Counted from the first letter of the stretch, positions 1 through 9,905 are shown. The stretch is 64,000 nt of DNA from Oceanisphaera litoralis (GCF_016907015.1 NZ_JAFBBE010000020.1:1-64000); one strand, 5' to 3'. Numbers and translations: made by a program. The notes: generated by a model from the sequence alone, not told the origin.

Positions 1-69
1 CTGATGGCGAAGTTTTCTTACTACCTGTCTCAGCACCGCTTATACAAGCGGATCTTCGGTATTATTTGA
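1..69 (+). CDS. 3' end of an unidentified gene, cut by the window edge
   Basis: Frame 1 is open from the first base to a TGA at 67-69, giving 22 C-terminal residues (LMAKFSYYLSQHRLYKRIFG then II). This is too little to assign a family. The bases just after the stop (around 79-97, ATGAGGGGATTCGTAAG) resemble from memory the outer end of IS10/IS4-type elements, so a transposase is one possibility. That is a weak inference, and the rest of the gene lies outside the window. A terminator-like hairpin follows at 111-134. Confidence 0.4.
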   Translation: MMAKFSYYLSQHRLYKRIFGII

Positions 70-110
70 ACAATAAAAATGAGGGGATTCGTAAGCCATT
101 AACATCAAAA

Positions 111-134
111 CCCCAGCAGAAATGCTGGGTTTTT
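111..134 (+). terminator. Rho-independent terminator after the partial gene
   Basis: A stem CCCAGCA/TGCTGGG closes a GAAA loop and is followed by five T residues. It lies 42 bases after the stop of the partial gene and fits as its terminator. Confidence 0.65.
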
Positions 135-211
135 CTCGTTATGGCTGGCCTAGCCGGCTCATACGCGCCTTCGCTTTCAAGTGCCGGGCTTCTGCTACTC
201 CACCATTACAG

Positions 212-250
212 AAAAGCCCTGACATAAGGTCAGGGCTTTTTTCTTTTTCT
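212..250. terminator. Bidirectional terminator-like hairpin
   Basis: A 12-bp stem (AAAAGCCCTGAC with its complement) around the loop ATAAG is followed on the plus strand by a T-rich tract and preceded by A residues. It lies just beyond the stop of the minus-strand ydhR-like gene, so it probably ends that transcript. The stretch 135-211 shows nothing recognisable. Confidence 0.7.
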
Positions 251-281
251 GTAGTTCCTATACCAATCCGACTGGTATTGC

Positions 282-593
282 TCAGGCGGTATAGTGGCCC
301 CAGTTGATATCGGTGAGTGTGGTATTGATATCGAAGATTTTTGTCCGGATCTCGGTGGCGCCCATCGCCGCCACACGCTGGCTGTGCATCTGGGCATATT
401 GATCGGCAAGTGCCTTGTCGGTAAAGACATAGATACCACCTGCTTCGCCGGTTTCGGCATTTTCCGTCCAGATCTTGGAGATGAAGCCGGGCTCCTGATT
501 AATGGAATGGGCCAGCTCCCGGGCTCCTGCAGTGAGAGCATCGCCCATCATCTCTGTGGGGAATTTGAAATCGATTTGCAATACAGCGGGCAT
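282..593 (-). CDS. ydhR: YdhR-family putative mono-oxygenase (dimeric alpha-beta barrel)
   Basis: The 103-residue protein matches the small YdhR family (about 101 residues in E. coli) along its whole length. Recognisable stretches are SINQEPGFISKIWTEN, EAGGIYVFTDKALA and the C-terminal KIFDINTTLTDIN. YdhR folds as a ferredoxin-like dimeric barrel and is proposed to oxidise aromatic compounds, but its substrate is not established. The ATG at 593 is preceded by GAGGAA at good spacing, whereas longer in-frame starts upstream have no ribosome site and no family similarity. It is a single-gene unit ending at the hairpin at 212-250. Its position at the edge of an aromatic catabolism island fits the family but proves nothing. 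Confidence 0.85.
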   Translation of the reverse strand: MPAVLQIDFKFPTEMMGDALTAGARELAHSINQEPGFISKIWTENAETGEAGGIYVFTDKALADQYAQMHSQRVAAMGATEIRTKIFDINTTLTDINWGHYTA

Positions 594-909
594 GGTTTTC
601 GGTTCCTCAGGTAACGATGGTCTTGCCCTCGATAATGGCAAATCGGCACCTGGCCGACAAGTACCATTATCGTGAGAGGATGATGCAGGTCTGCAACCGA
701 GGCCGGCCGGTATCCCACGCCAGGACAAGCAGCGGCCATACGCTTATGCCGCCCGGGACCATCATTCATCTCCATATTCATGCTCGATACCATCACCATC
801 ACCGTCAGGGCATGCAGGGAATCACGCCGCTGAGTGCCGGTTTCGGGAAGCAGGCGGCATAAGTAATCTTGCGTAACAGGTGTGGATACAAGGGTTGGTT
901 TGCCTTTAT

Positions 910-1011
910 CGTCACCCTCGCGAAGGCGGGGGTCCAGTGTCTTTACAGGTGAACCGCAGTCTGAAAATTCTGCGCTACAGGCCCTGGATTCCCACCTTCG
1001 TGGGAATGACG
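910..1011. repeat. Inverted pair of REP-like palindromes (intergenic 594-1103)
   Basis: Two related 28-base elements face each other in the 510-base gap between ydhR and pobA. The left one (910-937) starts CGTCACCCTCGCGAAGG and the right one (984-1011) is an inverted copy ending GGGAATGACG. Each is a hairpin of the kind scattered through many proteobacterial genomes as CGTCATTCC...GGAATCCAG. About 46 bases separate them, a BIME-like layout. No gene could be supported in 594-1103; the remainder looks featureless. Confidence 0.7.
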
Positions 1012-1103
1012 ACTGAACCACTCCTGTTATGCGGTATTACTTAGAGGAACACCGTTCTTCATGTCGGACGCTGATCATCTGAACGGTGGTCTCGGCTGAT
1101 GAA

Positions 1104-2417
<1,314 letters not shown>

Positions 2418-3317
2418 ATGGGTGGCGAAATACCGATTTTTAAGCTCTACGGAGAGCTGGGTCACTGGTTGACTCCCGATCTGTTGCACTATGAATCCAT
2501 CGCCCAGCGCAGCAGCCTGCATGACTGGGAAATCAAGCCACACCGGCACAGTGATCTGTACCAGTTGCTCTATGTACAGCAGGGCCAGGCAGAGCTGTAT
2601 ATAGAAGGGGAGACCCGTGTCGTTGAGGGCGGGGTACTGCAGTGGGTCAGCCCCCTGTGTGTGCACGGTTTCCGCTTTTCCAGGGATGTGCGTGGCGCGG
2701 TACTGACCCTGGCGACGCCTCTGGTTTCCCGCTTCGAGCAAGCCATGAACATGCCGCTCGCCTTTGGCAGTGCGTCGCTCAGCCTGCCGATAGCAGAGGA
2801 CAAGGCGTTTCTCGATTTCGTGTTTAGCTCATTGGCGCGGGAGTACGGCCATCATGGGACGGGCAGGGAGCTGGCACTGGAATCCTGGATCACCCTGTTG
2901 CTGACCTGGCTGCAACGGCGCAGTATCGAGCTGGATACCTTCAGTGAATTGCGCTCGAAGGGGCATGTCTATTTCGCCCGTTTTTCCGGGCTGGTCGAGC
3001 GCCATTATCATGAACAATGGTCGGTGCAGAAGTATGCCGCCAACCTGGGGATTTCGGTGGTGCGTCTGAACTGTCTCTGCCAGCAATTGGGCAAGCAGAC
3101 GGCGTTGCAGTTTATTCACCAGCGCTTGTTGCTGGAAGCGAAGCGAAACCTGATCTACACCTCCATGACCATTGCCCGGGTCTCCGACAGCCTGGGATTC
3201 AGCGAGCCGGCTTATTTTTCACGTTTTTTTCGCCGACTGACAGGCCGTTCACCCAATGAATTTCGGCAGGCCGGGGTCGGGCAGTTGTCAGGCAAGGTCG
3301 ACAAGGCCGAATCATGA
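2418..3317 (+). CDS. pobR: AraC/XylS-family regulator, PobR type
   Basis: A 299-residue regulator with an N-terminal cupin-like effector domain (HRHSDLYQLLYVQQGQAELY near residues 37-56) and a C-terminal double helix-turn-helix (about 190-285, with SDSLGFSEPAYFSRFFRRLT in the second helix pair). The start IPIFKLYGELGHWLTPDLLH resembles AraC-type PobR proteins of pseudomonads, which activate pobA in response to 4-hydroxybenzoate. The Acinetobacter PobR is a different, IclR-type protein. The ATG at 2418 follows AGGAGAGGG. Divergence from pobA supports the assignment. Confidence 0.88.
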   Translation: MGGEIPIFKLYGELGHWLTPDLLHYESIAQRSSLHDWEIKPHRHSDLYQLLYVQQGQAELYIEGETRVVEGGVLQWVSPLCVHGFRFSRDVRGAVLTLATPLVSRFEQAMNMPLAFGSASLSLPIAEDKAFLDFVFSSLAREYGHHGTGRELALESWITLLLTWLQRRSIELDTFSELRSKGHVYFARFSGLVERHYHEQWSVQKYAANLGISVVRLNCLCQQLGKQTALQFIHQRLLLEAKRNLIYTSMTIARVSDSLGFSEPAYFSRFFRRLTGRSPNEFRQAGVGQLSGKVDKAES

Positions 3318-3410
3318 CATGCTGCCGGTAAGGGGGGCGGGGATCGGCCGTGAAGATAGCCGATACCCTGTTTGAGAGCACAGCAGTGGCGACGCGTGGC
3401 CGCCGCTGCC

Positions 3411-3482
3411 GGGGTTATGGGGTGAATGGGGTGAATGGGGTAAATGGGGTAAATGGGGTAAATGGGGTGAATGGGGTGAATG
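3411..3482. repeat. Nine-bp tandem repeat array, seven units
   Basis: Seven perfect 9-bp units run from 3419 to 3481. The first two and last two read GGGGTGAAT and the middle three GGGGTAAAT, and a degenerate unit precedes them at 3411-3418. The array sits between the convergent 3' ends of pobR and the M20 gene. It has no spacers, so it is not CRISPR. Confidence 0.95.
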
Positions 3483-3514
3483 GCCGGCATGGTCCGGCCA
3501 TTGCAGGTCAGGAT

Positions 3515-4786
3515 TCAGCGTTCGAAAAACGCCAGCGCCCCCGTGACCATGGCCGCCATGCCGGTGATCAGTGAAGGCTGGCGATCCGGCGCATAGTAGG
3601 GCGAATGGGGCATGGGCAGTTGCAGCATGCGCTCGGCGGCCCTGTCTCCGGTGGTGGTTTGCCAGTTTTCCGGGGTCGCGGCACCGATAAACCAGTAGGC
3701 ATAGGGGATATCCTCTCCGCCAAAGCCACCGGCGGCGGCATTGCCGAAATAGGGAAAGTCCTCACTGCCGCCCAGGCGCTTCATCTCGAAGAGCTGCCCG
3801 GCGCCGAAGAAATCCCCATGGGCCTGGCGCAGCCGGGCCACCGTGGCCGCGTCGTTGTTCATGGTGATGGTTTCGGTCAACACCCGGTATTCCGCCGGTC
3901 TGGGTGAGCGGCCCGCCTGGCATTCGGCATCGATGATACGCTTGATCGCCGCTATTACCTGATCATGCACCTCGTCGCTGAAGCTGCGCACATTGATTTC
4001 CAGCTCGGCGCTGTGCGGGATCACATTGCCCTGGGTGCCAGCCTGCAGCTTGCCGACCGTGACGATCACCTGTTCGCTCGGCTCCACTTCGCGGGAAACA
4101 ATGGTCTGCAGCCGCACCACCGCATGGGCGGCGATCACCACGGGATCGACCGTTTGTGCCGGCATGGAGCCATGGCCGCCGTTGCCGTGTATGGTCACCC
4201 CCAGGGTGGTGGCGGCGGACATGGTCTGACCGGCCAGGTGGCCGACCATGCCGGACAATGCCGGCATGTTGTGCTGTCCCAGGATCACGTCGGGACGGGC
4301 GAAGCGCTCATAGAGACCATCGGCCAGCATGGCCTGGGCGCCGCCGAAAATCTCTTCCGCCGGCTGATGCACTATCATCAGGGTGCCCTGCCAGTGCTCC
4401 CGCAGGGCATGGAGTACGGCGGCGGCACCGGCCAGGCAACTGGCGTGCAGATCGTGGCCACAGGCGTGCATCACGGGGATACCCGCCTCGGTCTGCTTGC
4501 AGCTGGCATAGTCCAGCCCGGTCTGTTCGCGGATGGGCAGGGCATCCATGTCACCCCGCAGCATCACGCAGGGGCCTTCGCCATTGCGCAGCAGACCGAC
4601 CACGCCGGTCTTGCCCACGCCGGTGGTGACCTCGTAGCCCGCCTGTCGCAGCTGCTCGGCCAGCTTGCGGCTGGTTTCAAACTCCTCGAACGGCAGCTCC
4701 GGATGCTGGTGGATGTCCTTGTACAGCCGTTCCACGCCGGCATAGACCTGGTCGATGGCGCCGCTAATCAATTCATTGATATGCAT
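3515..4786 (-). CDS. M20-family amidohydrolase (hippurate hydrolase/N-acyl amino acid type)
   Basis: A 423-residue zinc-dependent amidohydrolase of the M20D group, which hydrolyses N-acyl amino acids such as hippurate. Metal-binding stretches are visible: RGDMDALPI near residue 80, HACGHDLHA near 107, QPAEEIFGGAQAM near 145 and GGSEDFPYF near 345. The protein has no signal peptide and should be cytoplasmic. It ends the minus-strand unit DUF3311-symporter-amidohydrolase, with 9 bases between the symporter stop and its start. Next to pobA, a natural guess is release of a (hydroxy)benzoate from a glycine conjugate, but substrate specificity cannot be read from sequence. Confidence 0.85.
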   Translation of the reverse strand: MHINELISGAIDQVYAGVERLYKDIHQHPELPFEEFETSRKLAEQLRQAGYEVTTGVGKTGVVGLLRNGEGPCVMLRGDMDALPIREQTGLDYASCKQTEAGIPVMHACGHDLHASCLAGAAAVLHALREHWQGTLMIVHQPAEEIFGGAQAMLADGLYERFARPDVILGQHNMPALSGMVGHLAGQTMSAATTLGVTIHGNGGHGSMPAQTVDPVVIAAHAVVRLQTIVSREVEPSEQVIVTVGKLQAGTQGNVIPHSAELEINVRSFSDEVHDQVIAAIKRIIDAECQAGRSPRPAEYRVLTETITMNNDAATVARLRQAHGDFFGAGQLFEMKRLGGSEDFPYFGNAAAGGFGGEDIPYAYWFIGAATPENWQTTTGDRAAERMLQLPMPHSPYYAPDRQPSLITGMAAMVTGALAFFER

Positions 4787-4795
4787 ACCGTTACC

Positions 4796-6253
4796 TTAAG
4801 CCTTGGGTGAGACGGTGTGTGTCTTGCCGCTAATCAGCAACTGCAAGGTGGTCACCACCAGCAGGTTCAGGGCTATGCCCCAGAATCCCGGATGAAACGC
4901 GAAGGGGGAGGGCAGAATGAACTGATACAGCAGGGTCAGGGCACCGCCCAGGGCGGCGCCGGCCACCACGGAGCTCTTGCGCAGGCTCGGTATAAAGAGG
5001 GCACCGACCACCATGGGCATCAGTTGCAGGATAAGGCCGAAGGCGCCCAGCAGCACGGCCACCAGTGAGGCGGGGCTGTAGATGGCGAACAGATACCCCA
5101 GCAGGGACACCACCAATACACTGATCTGGATGGCCCTTACCACGGTTTGTTCCGAGGCATTGCGCAGTACCGAAATACAGAGAATATCGCGCACCGCTAT
5201 GGTAGCGGCGGTATGCGCCAGGTTGGCACCGGTCGACATGGCCGCCGCCAGCGCACCGGACAGCATAATGCCGGTGACCCAGGGAGAAAGATCCAGCACC
5301 TCCATCACCAGCTTCAGCAGTACCTCATCGGGTTTGGCCAGAGGCGCATCGGCGAAGGTCAGTATGCCGGCAAAGCCAACAAACAGCAGCGGAACCAGCA
5401 AATAGGCGAACAGCGGATAGAACACGCTCACCTTGCGCAGGGAGTAGGCGCTGTCGGCGGTATAGAATTTCATGAACAGATGTGGCCACATGGCGCCACC
5501 GAAGGCGCTGACCAGGATGGCGGTGCTGAAGGCGCCCCAGCCCATGACCCCGGTGGAGCCGGGCATCACCAGGTATTCCGGCATCTGCAACTGGATTTGC
5601 TCGAACATGGGGCCGACGCCGCCAAACAGGTTATCGGTGACCACCCAGCCGAGGAACCAGGCAATGCCCACCATCATGACCCCCTGCATCAGGTTGGTCC
5701 AGCCGATGCCGCCCAGGCCACTGCAGTAGACATACACGGCCACTACCAGGAAGGCGATCAGCGAGCCCAGCCAGAAGGGGACCAGGCCGCCGGTCGCCGC
5801 CTGAAACAGCATGCCGGCACCGGCAATCTGAATGGCCAGATAGGGAATAAAGGCCACCACGCTGATGATACCGGCGAAGGCCCCCAGGCTCTTGCTGTTG
5901 TAGTGGTGGGAAATCATGTCGGCCTGGGTCAGGTAGCCGTGCTGCTTGCCCAGCTCACGCACCCGGGGGCCCATGATCCAGATGATGATGGGCACCAGGC
6001 TGAGGTAAGCCAAAATATAGAGGGCGGGAGCGCCGTGCTTGTAGGCCCAGCCGGGGGCCCCGAGGAAGGCGAAGGCCGAGAAGATTTCCGCACCCAGAAT
6101 AAAGAACAGGATCACCACACCCACGTGACGGCCGCCGGCCACATATTCCTCCAGGCTGGAGCCGGTGTTCTTGGTGCGGGCCCGTAGCCCGACCCACAGC
6201 ACCAGCGCCAGATAGGTCAGGGTGATCCCGGTAACAATAATCGAATCAGACAT
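4796..6253 (-). CDS. Sodium:solute symporter (SSS family)
   Basis: A 485-residue inner-membrane protein with about 13 hydrophobic segments. It begins MSDSIIVTGITLTYLALVLW and carries the SSS-type stretch SSLEEYVAGGRHVG near residue 33. Members import organic solutes with sodium. The ATG at 6253 follows GGAGG, and the frame extension upstream is a Cys/Trp-rich shadow of the preceding gene. Its start overlaps the stop of the DUF3311 gene by 8 bases (ATGTCTGA), so the two are translationally coupled. This DUF3311-SSS pair is a common arrangement. The next gene is an amidohydrolase, so the imported solute may be its substrate (inference). Confidence 0.9.
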   Translation of the reverse strand: MSDSIIVTGITLTYLALVLWVGLRARTKNTGSSLEEYVAGGRHVGVVILFFILGAEIFSAFAFLGAPGWAYKHGAPALYILAYLSLVPIIIWIMGPRVRELGKQHGYLTQADMISHHYNSKSLGAFAGIISVVAFIPYLAIQIAGAGMLFQAATGGLVPFWLGSLIAFLVVAVYVYCSGLGGIGWTNLMQGVMMVGIAWFLGWVVTDNLFGGVGPMFEQIQLQMPEYLVMPGSTGVMGWGAFSTAILVSAFGGAMWPHLFMKFYTADSAYSLRKVSVFYPLFAYLLVPLLFVGFAGILTFADAPLAKPDEVLLKLVMEVLDLSPWVTGIMLSGALAAAMSTGANLAHTAATIAVRDILCISVLRNASEQTVVRAIQISVLVVSLLGYLFAIYSPASLVAVLLGAFGLILQLMPMVVGALFIPSLRKSSVVAGAALGGALTLLYQFILPSPFAFHPGFWGIALNLLVVTTLQLLISGKTHTVSPKA

Positions 6254-6452
6254 CACGCTTGCCTCCATGCACCTTGATAAAGGCCACCAGCAGGCCGGCG
6301 AACAGCAGGAACATCCACAGGATGTACCAGAAGAATAAAAACGGCAGACCCAGCACTGTGGGTTCATAGCGGTTGGCGATCAGGGCACCGGGCCAGATCA
6401 TGGCCAGGGTACAAAGCACAAAATGCAACCCTATCCAGTAGTTGCTTCGCAT
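6246..6452 (-). CDS. DUF3311 small membrane protein
   Basis: A 68-residue protein starting MRSNYWIGLHFVLCTLAMIW, with two hydrophobic segments (about 9-25 and 36-58), a central RYEPTVLGLPFLFFWYILW and a charged tail. DUF3311 proteins are short partners encoded just before SSS transporters; a role in symporter assembly is suspected rather than shown. The ATG at 6452 has AAGGAGAT in front. Longer starts upstream lie in the AT-rich promoter region and are unlikely. It is the first gene of the symporter/amidohydrolase unit. Confidence 0.85.
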   Translation of the reverse strand: MRSNYWIGLHFVLCTLAMIWPGALIANRYEPTVLGLPFLFFWYILWMFLLFAGLLVAFIKVHGGKRDV

Positions 6453-6650
6453 ACGGCATCTCCTTTGCGAGGTAATTTTTAACATGCAGGTGTTTTTTAA
6501 CATGTAGGTAATATTATTGACCTTGCCAGTGAAGGTAACGTTAAAAAATGGATACATAAAATAGTAAATAAATATATAGTCCATGCCTTTATGGTATACC
6601 TTGCATGGGTAAAGTATGCCTTGGTGGCAGCAAGAGGGGAGCAGGAACCA
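6453..6650. promoter_or_regulatory. Divergent promoter region with direct repeat
   Basis: An AT-rich 198-base gap separates the symporter operon from its divergent LysR regulator. Two copies of TTTTTAACATG followed by CAGGT or TAGGT lie head to tail at about 6476-6511. They are candidates for part of the regulator-binding region, but a simple tandem duplication is equally possible. Confidence 0.4.
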
Positions 6651-7559
6651 ATGGATTTTCGCCAGTTACGTTATTTTGTCGCCATCGTCGAGGAAGGCTC
6701 CATCTCCGCGGCCAGCCGCCGGGTGCATATCGCCCAGCCGGCACTGACCCGTCAGATCCATGCCCTGGAAACCGATTTGGGGAGCAGCCTGTTCGAGCGC
6801 GGCGCCAAGGGCATCAGCCTCACCGTGACCGGCAGGGCCCTGTACGAAGAGGCAAAGCAGTTGCTGGCAACCAGAGAGAGGGTCATCGCCCGCATCGGCT
6901 CCCTGAGCCAGGGGGTCATCGGCAAGGTGACCGTGGGGGTAACGGTGGCGCACCTGTGGGTGCCGGGGATCAAACGGGTGCTGTCCGGTTTTCGGGAGCG
7001 CTACCCTCGGGTGGCGCTGGAGGTGTTTCCCTTGTTGTCCGGCCCTCAAAGCGAAAAGCTGAAAGACGGCTCCATCGACGCCGGCTTCCTTTATATGGAG
7101 GACAACCGACCCGATTACCTGAAAGTCCGGAAGTTTCACCGGGATAACCTGGTGCTGGCGGTGCCCGAACAGTCTCCCCTGGTCAGCGCGCCGCCCGAGA
7201 CCGTCGCACAGCTGAGTCGGTACAATTTTGTCTGGGGACCGCGCAGTTCCTCGCCCGTTTACTATGACCGTCTGCTCGCCTACATGCACCAGCTGGGCTT
7301 CTATCCCAGGGTGGTTCAGCTCGGCGCCGACAATGTCACCATCCTCAGCCTGGTGGCCGCCGGGCTGGGCATCTCCATTGTTCCCGGTGACTGTAAATGG
7401 ATATCGCCGCCCGGCGTGAGATTTATCGAGATGCCGGAGCTGGCGCTGTGTGACATGTCGGTGTCCTTTGCCTGGAACACCCACAATCATTCCCCGGCCC
7501 TGCAGAACTTTATCAATACGGTACTGGAGTGCAGTCAGGATGAAAGCGTGGGCGGTTAA
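6651..7559 (+). CDS. LysR-family transcriptional regulator
   Basis: A 302-residue LysR protein. The winged helix-turn-helix occupies residues 1-60 (MDFRQLRYFVAIVEEGSISA, then SRRVHIAQPALTRQIHALE), and the rest is a substrate-binding-like effector domain. The ATG at 6651 gives the canonical LysR N-terminus; an in-frame start 60 bases earlier would add an unrelated leader. It is divergent from the DUF3311-symporter-amidohydrolase unit and probably controls it. The effector is unknown. Confidence 0.9.
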   Translation: MDFRQLRYFVAIVEEGSISAASRRVHIAQPALTRQIHALETDLGSSLFERGAKGISLTVTGRALYEEAKQLLATRERVIARIGSLSQGVIGKVTVGVTVAHLWVPGIKRVLSGFRERYPRVALEVFPLLSGPQSEKLKDGSIDAGFLYMEDNRPDYLKVRKFHRDNLVLAVPEQSPLVSAPPETVAQLSRYNFVWGPRSSSPVYYDRLLAYMHQLGFYPRVVQLGADNVTILSLVAAGLGISIVPGDCKWISPPGVRFIEMPELALCDMSVSFAWNTHNHSPALQNFINTVLECSQDESVGG

Positions 7560-7588
7560 CGGCCCGACATGAGCGGGCCCGGCCCGGC

Positions 7589-8497
7589 TCAGAAAATCTT
7601 GGTGAAATTGACCCGGAACAGCTCGCCCTGAGGGCCGTTCTTGACCTGATATTCGTTCAGGTAGGCGGCGGATACGCCCAGGCCCAGGCCGGGCCAGAAG
7701 TAGCCGGCTTCCAGGCCCATGGCATGTTTCTGCAGTTTGGCGTTGTCCTGGCCCTCGTCGTTTTCGAACTGCCAGCCGTCGTAGCCGACCAGACCCAGCT
7801 CGATGCCGTTGTCCAGACGCTTGCCCAGGCCCCATTCCACCAGCCAGCTGTCGCCCTGATCCAGCCCTTGCTTGTTGTCGCCGTTGATCTCGTAACGGGA
7901 CAGGGCCGAGAAAGACCAGCTCTTGGCGGTATCGAAATGATAGGTGCCGCCCAGGGTGATCATCACGCTTTTGTAACCCAGGCCGGGGTCGGCGGGCTTG
8001 GAGCTACTGGCGTTGTCGAACCAGAGGCCGGAGGCAAACACCGCATCCCACTGCTGGCCGTGCCAGCCGAGGATCACCGGGCCGACAAAGATATCCCCCA
8101 CCCCGCTCTCGGAATTGTCGATACCGGCGATATTGAAGTCCAGCGAGGTATGCTGGATCGGAATAATGGTCTCGAAGCCGTAGTCGGCATTGAGAAACTT
8201 CTTGTCGGTAATATGGATAATACGGTTGGCCAGGGCGGTCACCGAGCCGGTGTTGCTGCCGGGCAGGGCCTTGCCATTGTTGTCGTTGAGCTGGTCGATC
8301 TCGTACCGCACCGTATAGCCGCGGTAATAGGTACCGGGCGGCGGCGCGGAAGCGCCCCTGATCCCTTCTATACCGGGCACATAGTGGCCGTTAACGGCCA
8401 GGGCGGCACCGGGGGCAAGCAGCAGGGCGGCGATGAAACAGCGGCTCTTGTGACGGCCTTGTTCACTCGGTGAATAGGCGGGGCTATGAGTCTTCAT
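7589..8497 (-). CDS. Outer-membrane protein of the SphA/phenol-MetA type
   Basis: A 302-residue exported protein. A signal peptide ends at about ALA-VNG, and the mature part starts with VNGHYVPGIEGIRGASAPPP, characteristic of the SphA/'MetA pathway of phenol degradation' beta-barrel family. Alternating hydrophobic strands and a terminal aromatic (VNFTKIF) fit an outer-membrane barrel. Such proteins are often encoded with aromatic catabolism genes and may act as entry channels, though this is rarely proven. The ATG at 8497 follows AAGGAAA. It lies downstream of the TRAP genes on the same strand, with a repeat-bearing gap of 121 bases, and may be the outer-membrane partner of that transporter. 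Confidence 0.82.
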   Translation of the reverse strand: MKTHSPAYSPSEQGRHKSRCFIAALLLAPGAALAVNGHYVPGIEGIRGASAPPPGTYYRGYTVRYEIDQLNDNNGKALPGSNTGSVTALANRIIHITDKKFLNADYGFETIIPIQHTSLDFNIAGIDNSESGVGDIFVGPVILGWHGQQWDAVFASGLWFDNASSSKPADPGLGYKSVMITLGGTYHFDTAKSWSFSALSRYEINGDNKQGLDQGDSWLVEWGLGKRLDNGIELGLVGYDGWQFENDEGQDNAKLQKHAMGLEAGYFWPGLGLGVSAAYLNEYQVKNGPQGELFRVNFTKIF

Positions 8498-8549
8498 AGG
8501 CGTTTCCTTACTGTGTGTTGTGTTGAGCATGCCTCCGGCATGCCGTTCT

Positions 8550-8601
8550 TTGTTGTAATAAATTGTTGTAATAAATGGTTGTAATAAGTTGTTGTAACAA
8601 G
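8550..8601. repeat. Thirteen-bp tandem repeat, four units
   Basis: Four consecutive 13-bp units, the first two both TTGTTGTAATAAA and the next two with two or three changes. They lie between the TRAP large-permease gene and the outer-membrane protein gene. A small hairpin (GCATGCC-TCC-GGCATGC, 8527-8543) sits beside the array. Confidence 0.93.
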
Positions 8602-8618
8602 TCGTTTAAACATGTGGC

Positions 8619-9905
8619 TTAAATCAGGCCCAAAGCCAGTACCGGAAAGGCGATCAGCAGCATTAGTCGAACCAGATCCGACAGCACGAAGGGAAACACG
8701 CCCTTGTAGATATGGCCGATAGGCACTTCCGGTGCCACGCTCTTGATCACGAACACGTTCATGCCCACCGGCGGCGTTATCAATCCCAGCTCCACGGTGA
8801 TCACCGCAACAATACCGAACCATACGGGATCGAAGCCGGCATTGAGGATCAGCGGCATCACTACCGGCACCGTCAACAGCAGCATGGCGAGGCTGTCCAT
8901 CACGCAGCCGAGCAGTACGAACAGTAGCAGTACGGCAAACAACACCGCATAGGGAGAAAGCTGCCATTCGCCAACCAGATCGACCAGGAAGAAGGAAATA
9001 CGTGATACCGACAGAAAATAGCCGAAGATTTCGGCACCGACAATCATGAAGAAAATCATCGCCGACAGTGCCAGGGTTTCCGATACCGCTTCTTTTAGCC
9101 CTTGCCAGCGCACGCCGCGCAGCAAGGCGATGATCAGGGTAATAAAGGCGCCGATGGCGGCGGCTTCGGTGGGGGTAAAGAAACCGCTGTAGATGCCGCC
9201 GATGATCAGGCCGAATACCAGCATGAAAGGAAGGAAACCCCGGGTGTCCAGCAGCTTTTGCTTCCAGCCCGTGACATTGCCTGGCCTGGCCAGGTGAGGA
9301 TAAAAGTACACCAGTAGGGCGATGGTCGAGCAGTAGAGAACGAGTCCCAAAATACCGGGGAGCAGGCCGGCGATGAACATGTCACCCACCGATTGCTCGG
9401 TGATCAGCGCATACAGCAGCAGGGCGATGCTGGGCGGGATGATAATGCCCAGGGTGCCGCCGGCGGCCAGGGTGCCGGTGGCGAGGGAGTCGGCATAGCC
9501 GTGTTGGCGCATTTCCGGCAGAGCCACTCGCGACATGCTGGCGGCGGTCGCCACCGAGGAACCGGAGATGGCGGAAAAGGCGCCGCAGGCGGAGACCGAG
9601 GCTATGGCCATACCACCGCGCCAGCCGCCGAACAGCGAGCGGGCGGCATTGAACAACTCTTGCGACATACGCGCTTTGGATGCCAGTACTCCCATCAGCA
9701 GGAACATGGGAATGGGGCTGAAGCTGTAGTTACTCAGAGTTTCAAAAGGGCCGGCTTCCAGCAGGGCAAACGCCGGTTCGAAAGCCACGATCAGGCCGAA
9801 GCCGACCAGCCCGGTCAGAGCCATGGCCAATGCCACCGGGCAGCGCAGGGCTATCATCACCAGCATGCCGACCAGGCACAGTAATCCGAGAATGGCGGGG
9901 TTCAT
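8619..9905 (-). CDS. dctM: TRAP transporter large permease (DctM type)
   Basis: A 428-residue protein with about 12 transmembrane segments and the DctM signature region SGSSVATAASMSRVALPEM (about 135-155), followed by GGTLGIIIPPSIALLLYA. It forms the transport channel of a sodium-driven TRAP system. Its start overlaps the dctQ stop by the 4 bases ATGA, indicating coupled translation. A conserved TRAP-like stretch GLITPPVGMNVFVIKSVA lies near residue 375. The substrate is not identifiable from the permease. Confidence 0.95.
   Translation of the reverse strand: MNPAILGLLCLVGMLVMIALRCPVALAMALTGLVGFGLIVAFEPAFALLEAGPFETLSNYSFSPIPMFLLMGVLASKARMSQELFNAARSLFGGWRGGMAIASVSACGAFSAISGSSVATAASMSRVALPEMRQHGYADSLATGTLAAGGTLGIIIPPSIALLLYALITEQSVGDMFIAGLLPGILGLVLYCSTIALLVYFYPHLARPGNVTGWKQKLLDTRGFLPFMLVFGLIIGGIYSGFFTPTEAAAIGAFITLIIALLRGVRWQGLKEAVSETLALSAMIFFMIVGAEIFGYFLSVSRISFFLVDLVGEWQLSPYAVLFAVLLLFVLLGCVMDSLAMLLLTVPVVMPLILNAGFDPVWFGIVAVITVELGLITPPVGMNVFVIKSVAPEVPIGHIYKGVFPFVLSDLVRLMLLIAFPVLALGLI

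Noticed and set aside
1-140. Complete insertion sequence at the left edge
   Set aside because: Only a 22-codon tail and a possible terminal sequence are visible; neither a transposase domain nor a second end or target duplication can be checked.
3411-3482. Possible CRISPR array
   Set aside because: Repeats are 9 bp and directly adjacent with no spacers, and no cas genes are present. The same applies to the other tandem arrays in the window.
6666-7835. 389-residue minus-strand frame through the LysR gene
   Set aside because: It overlaps the LysR gene and the outer-membrane protein gene in another frame and has no motifs.
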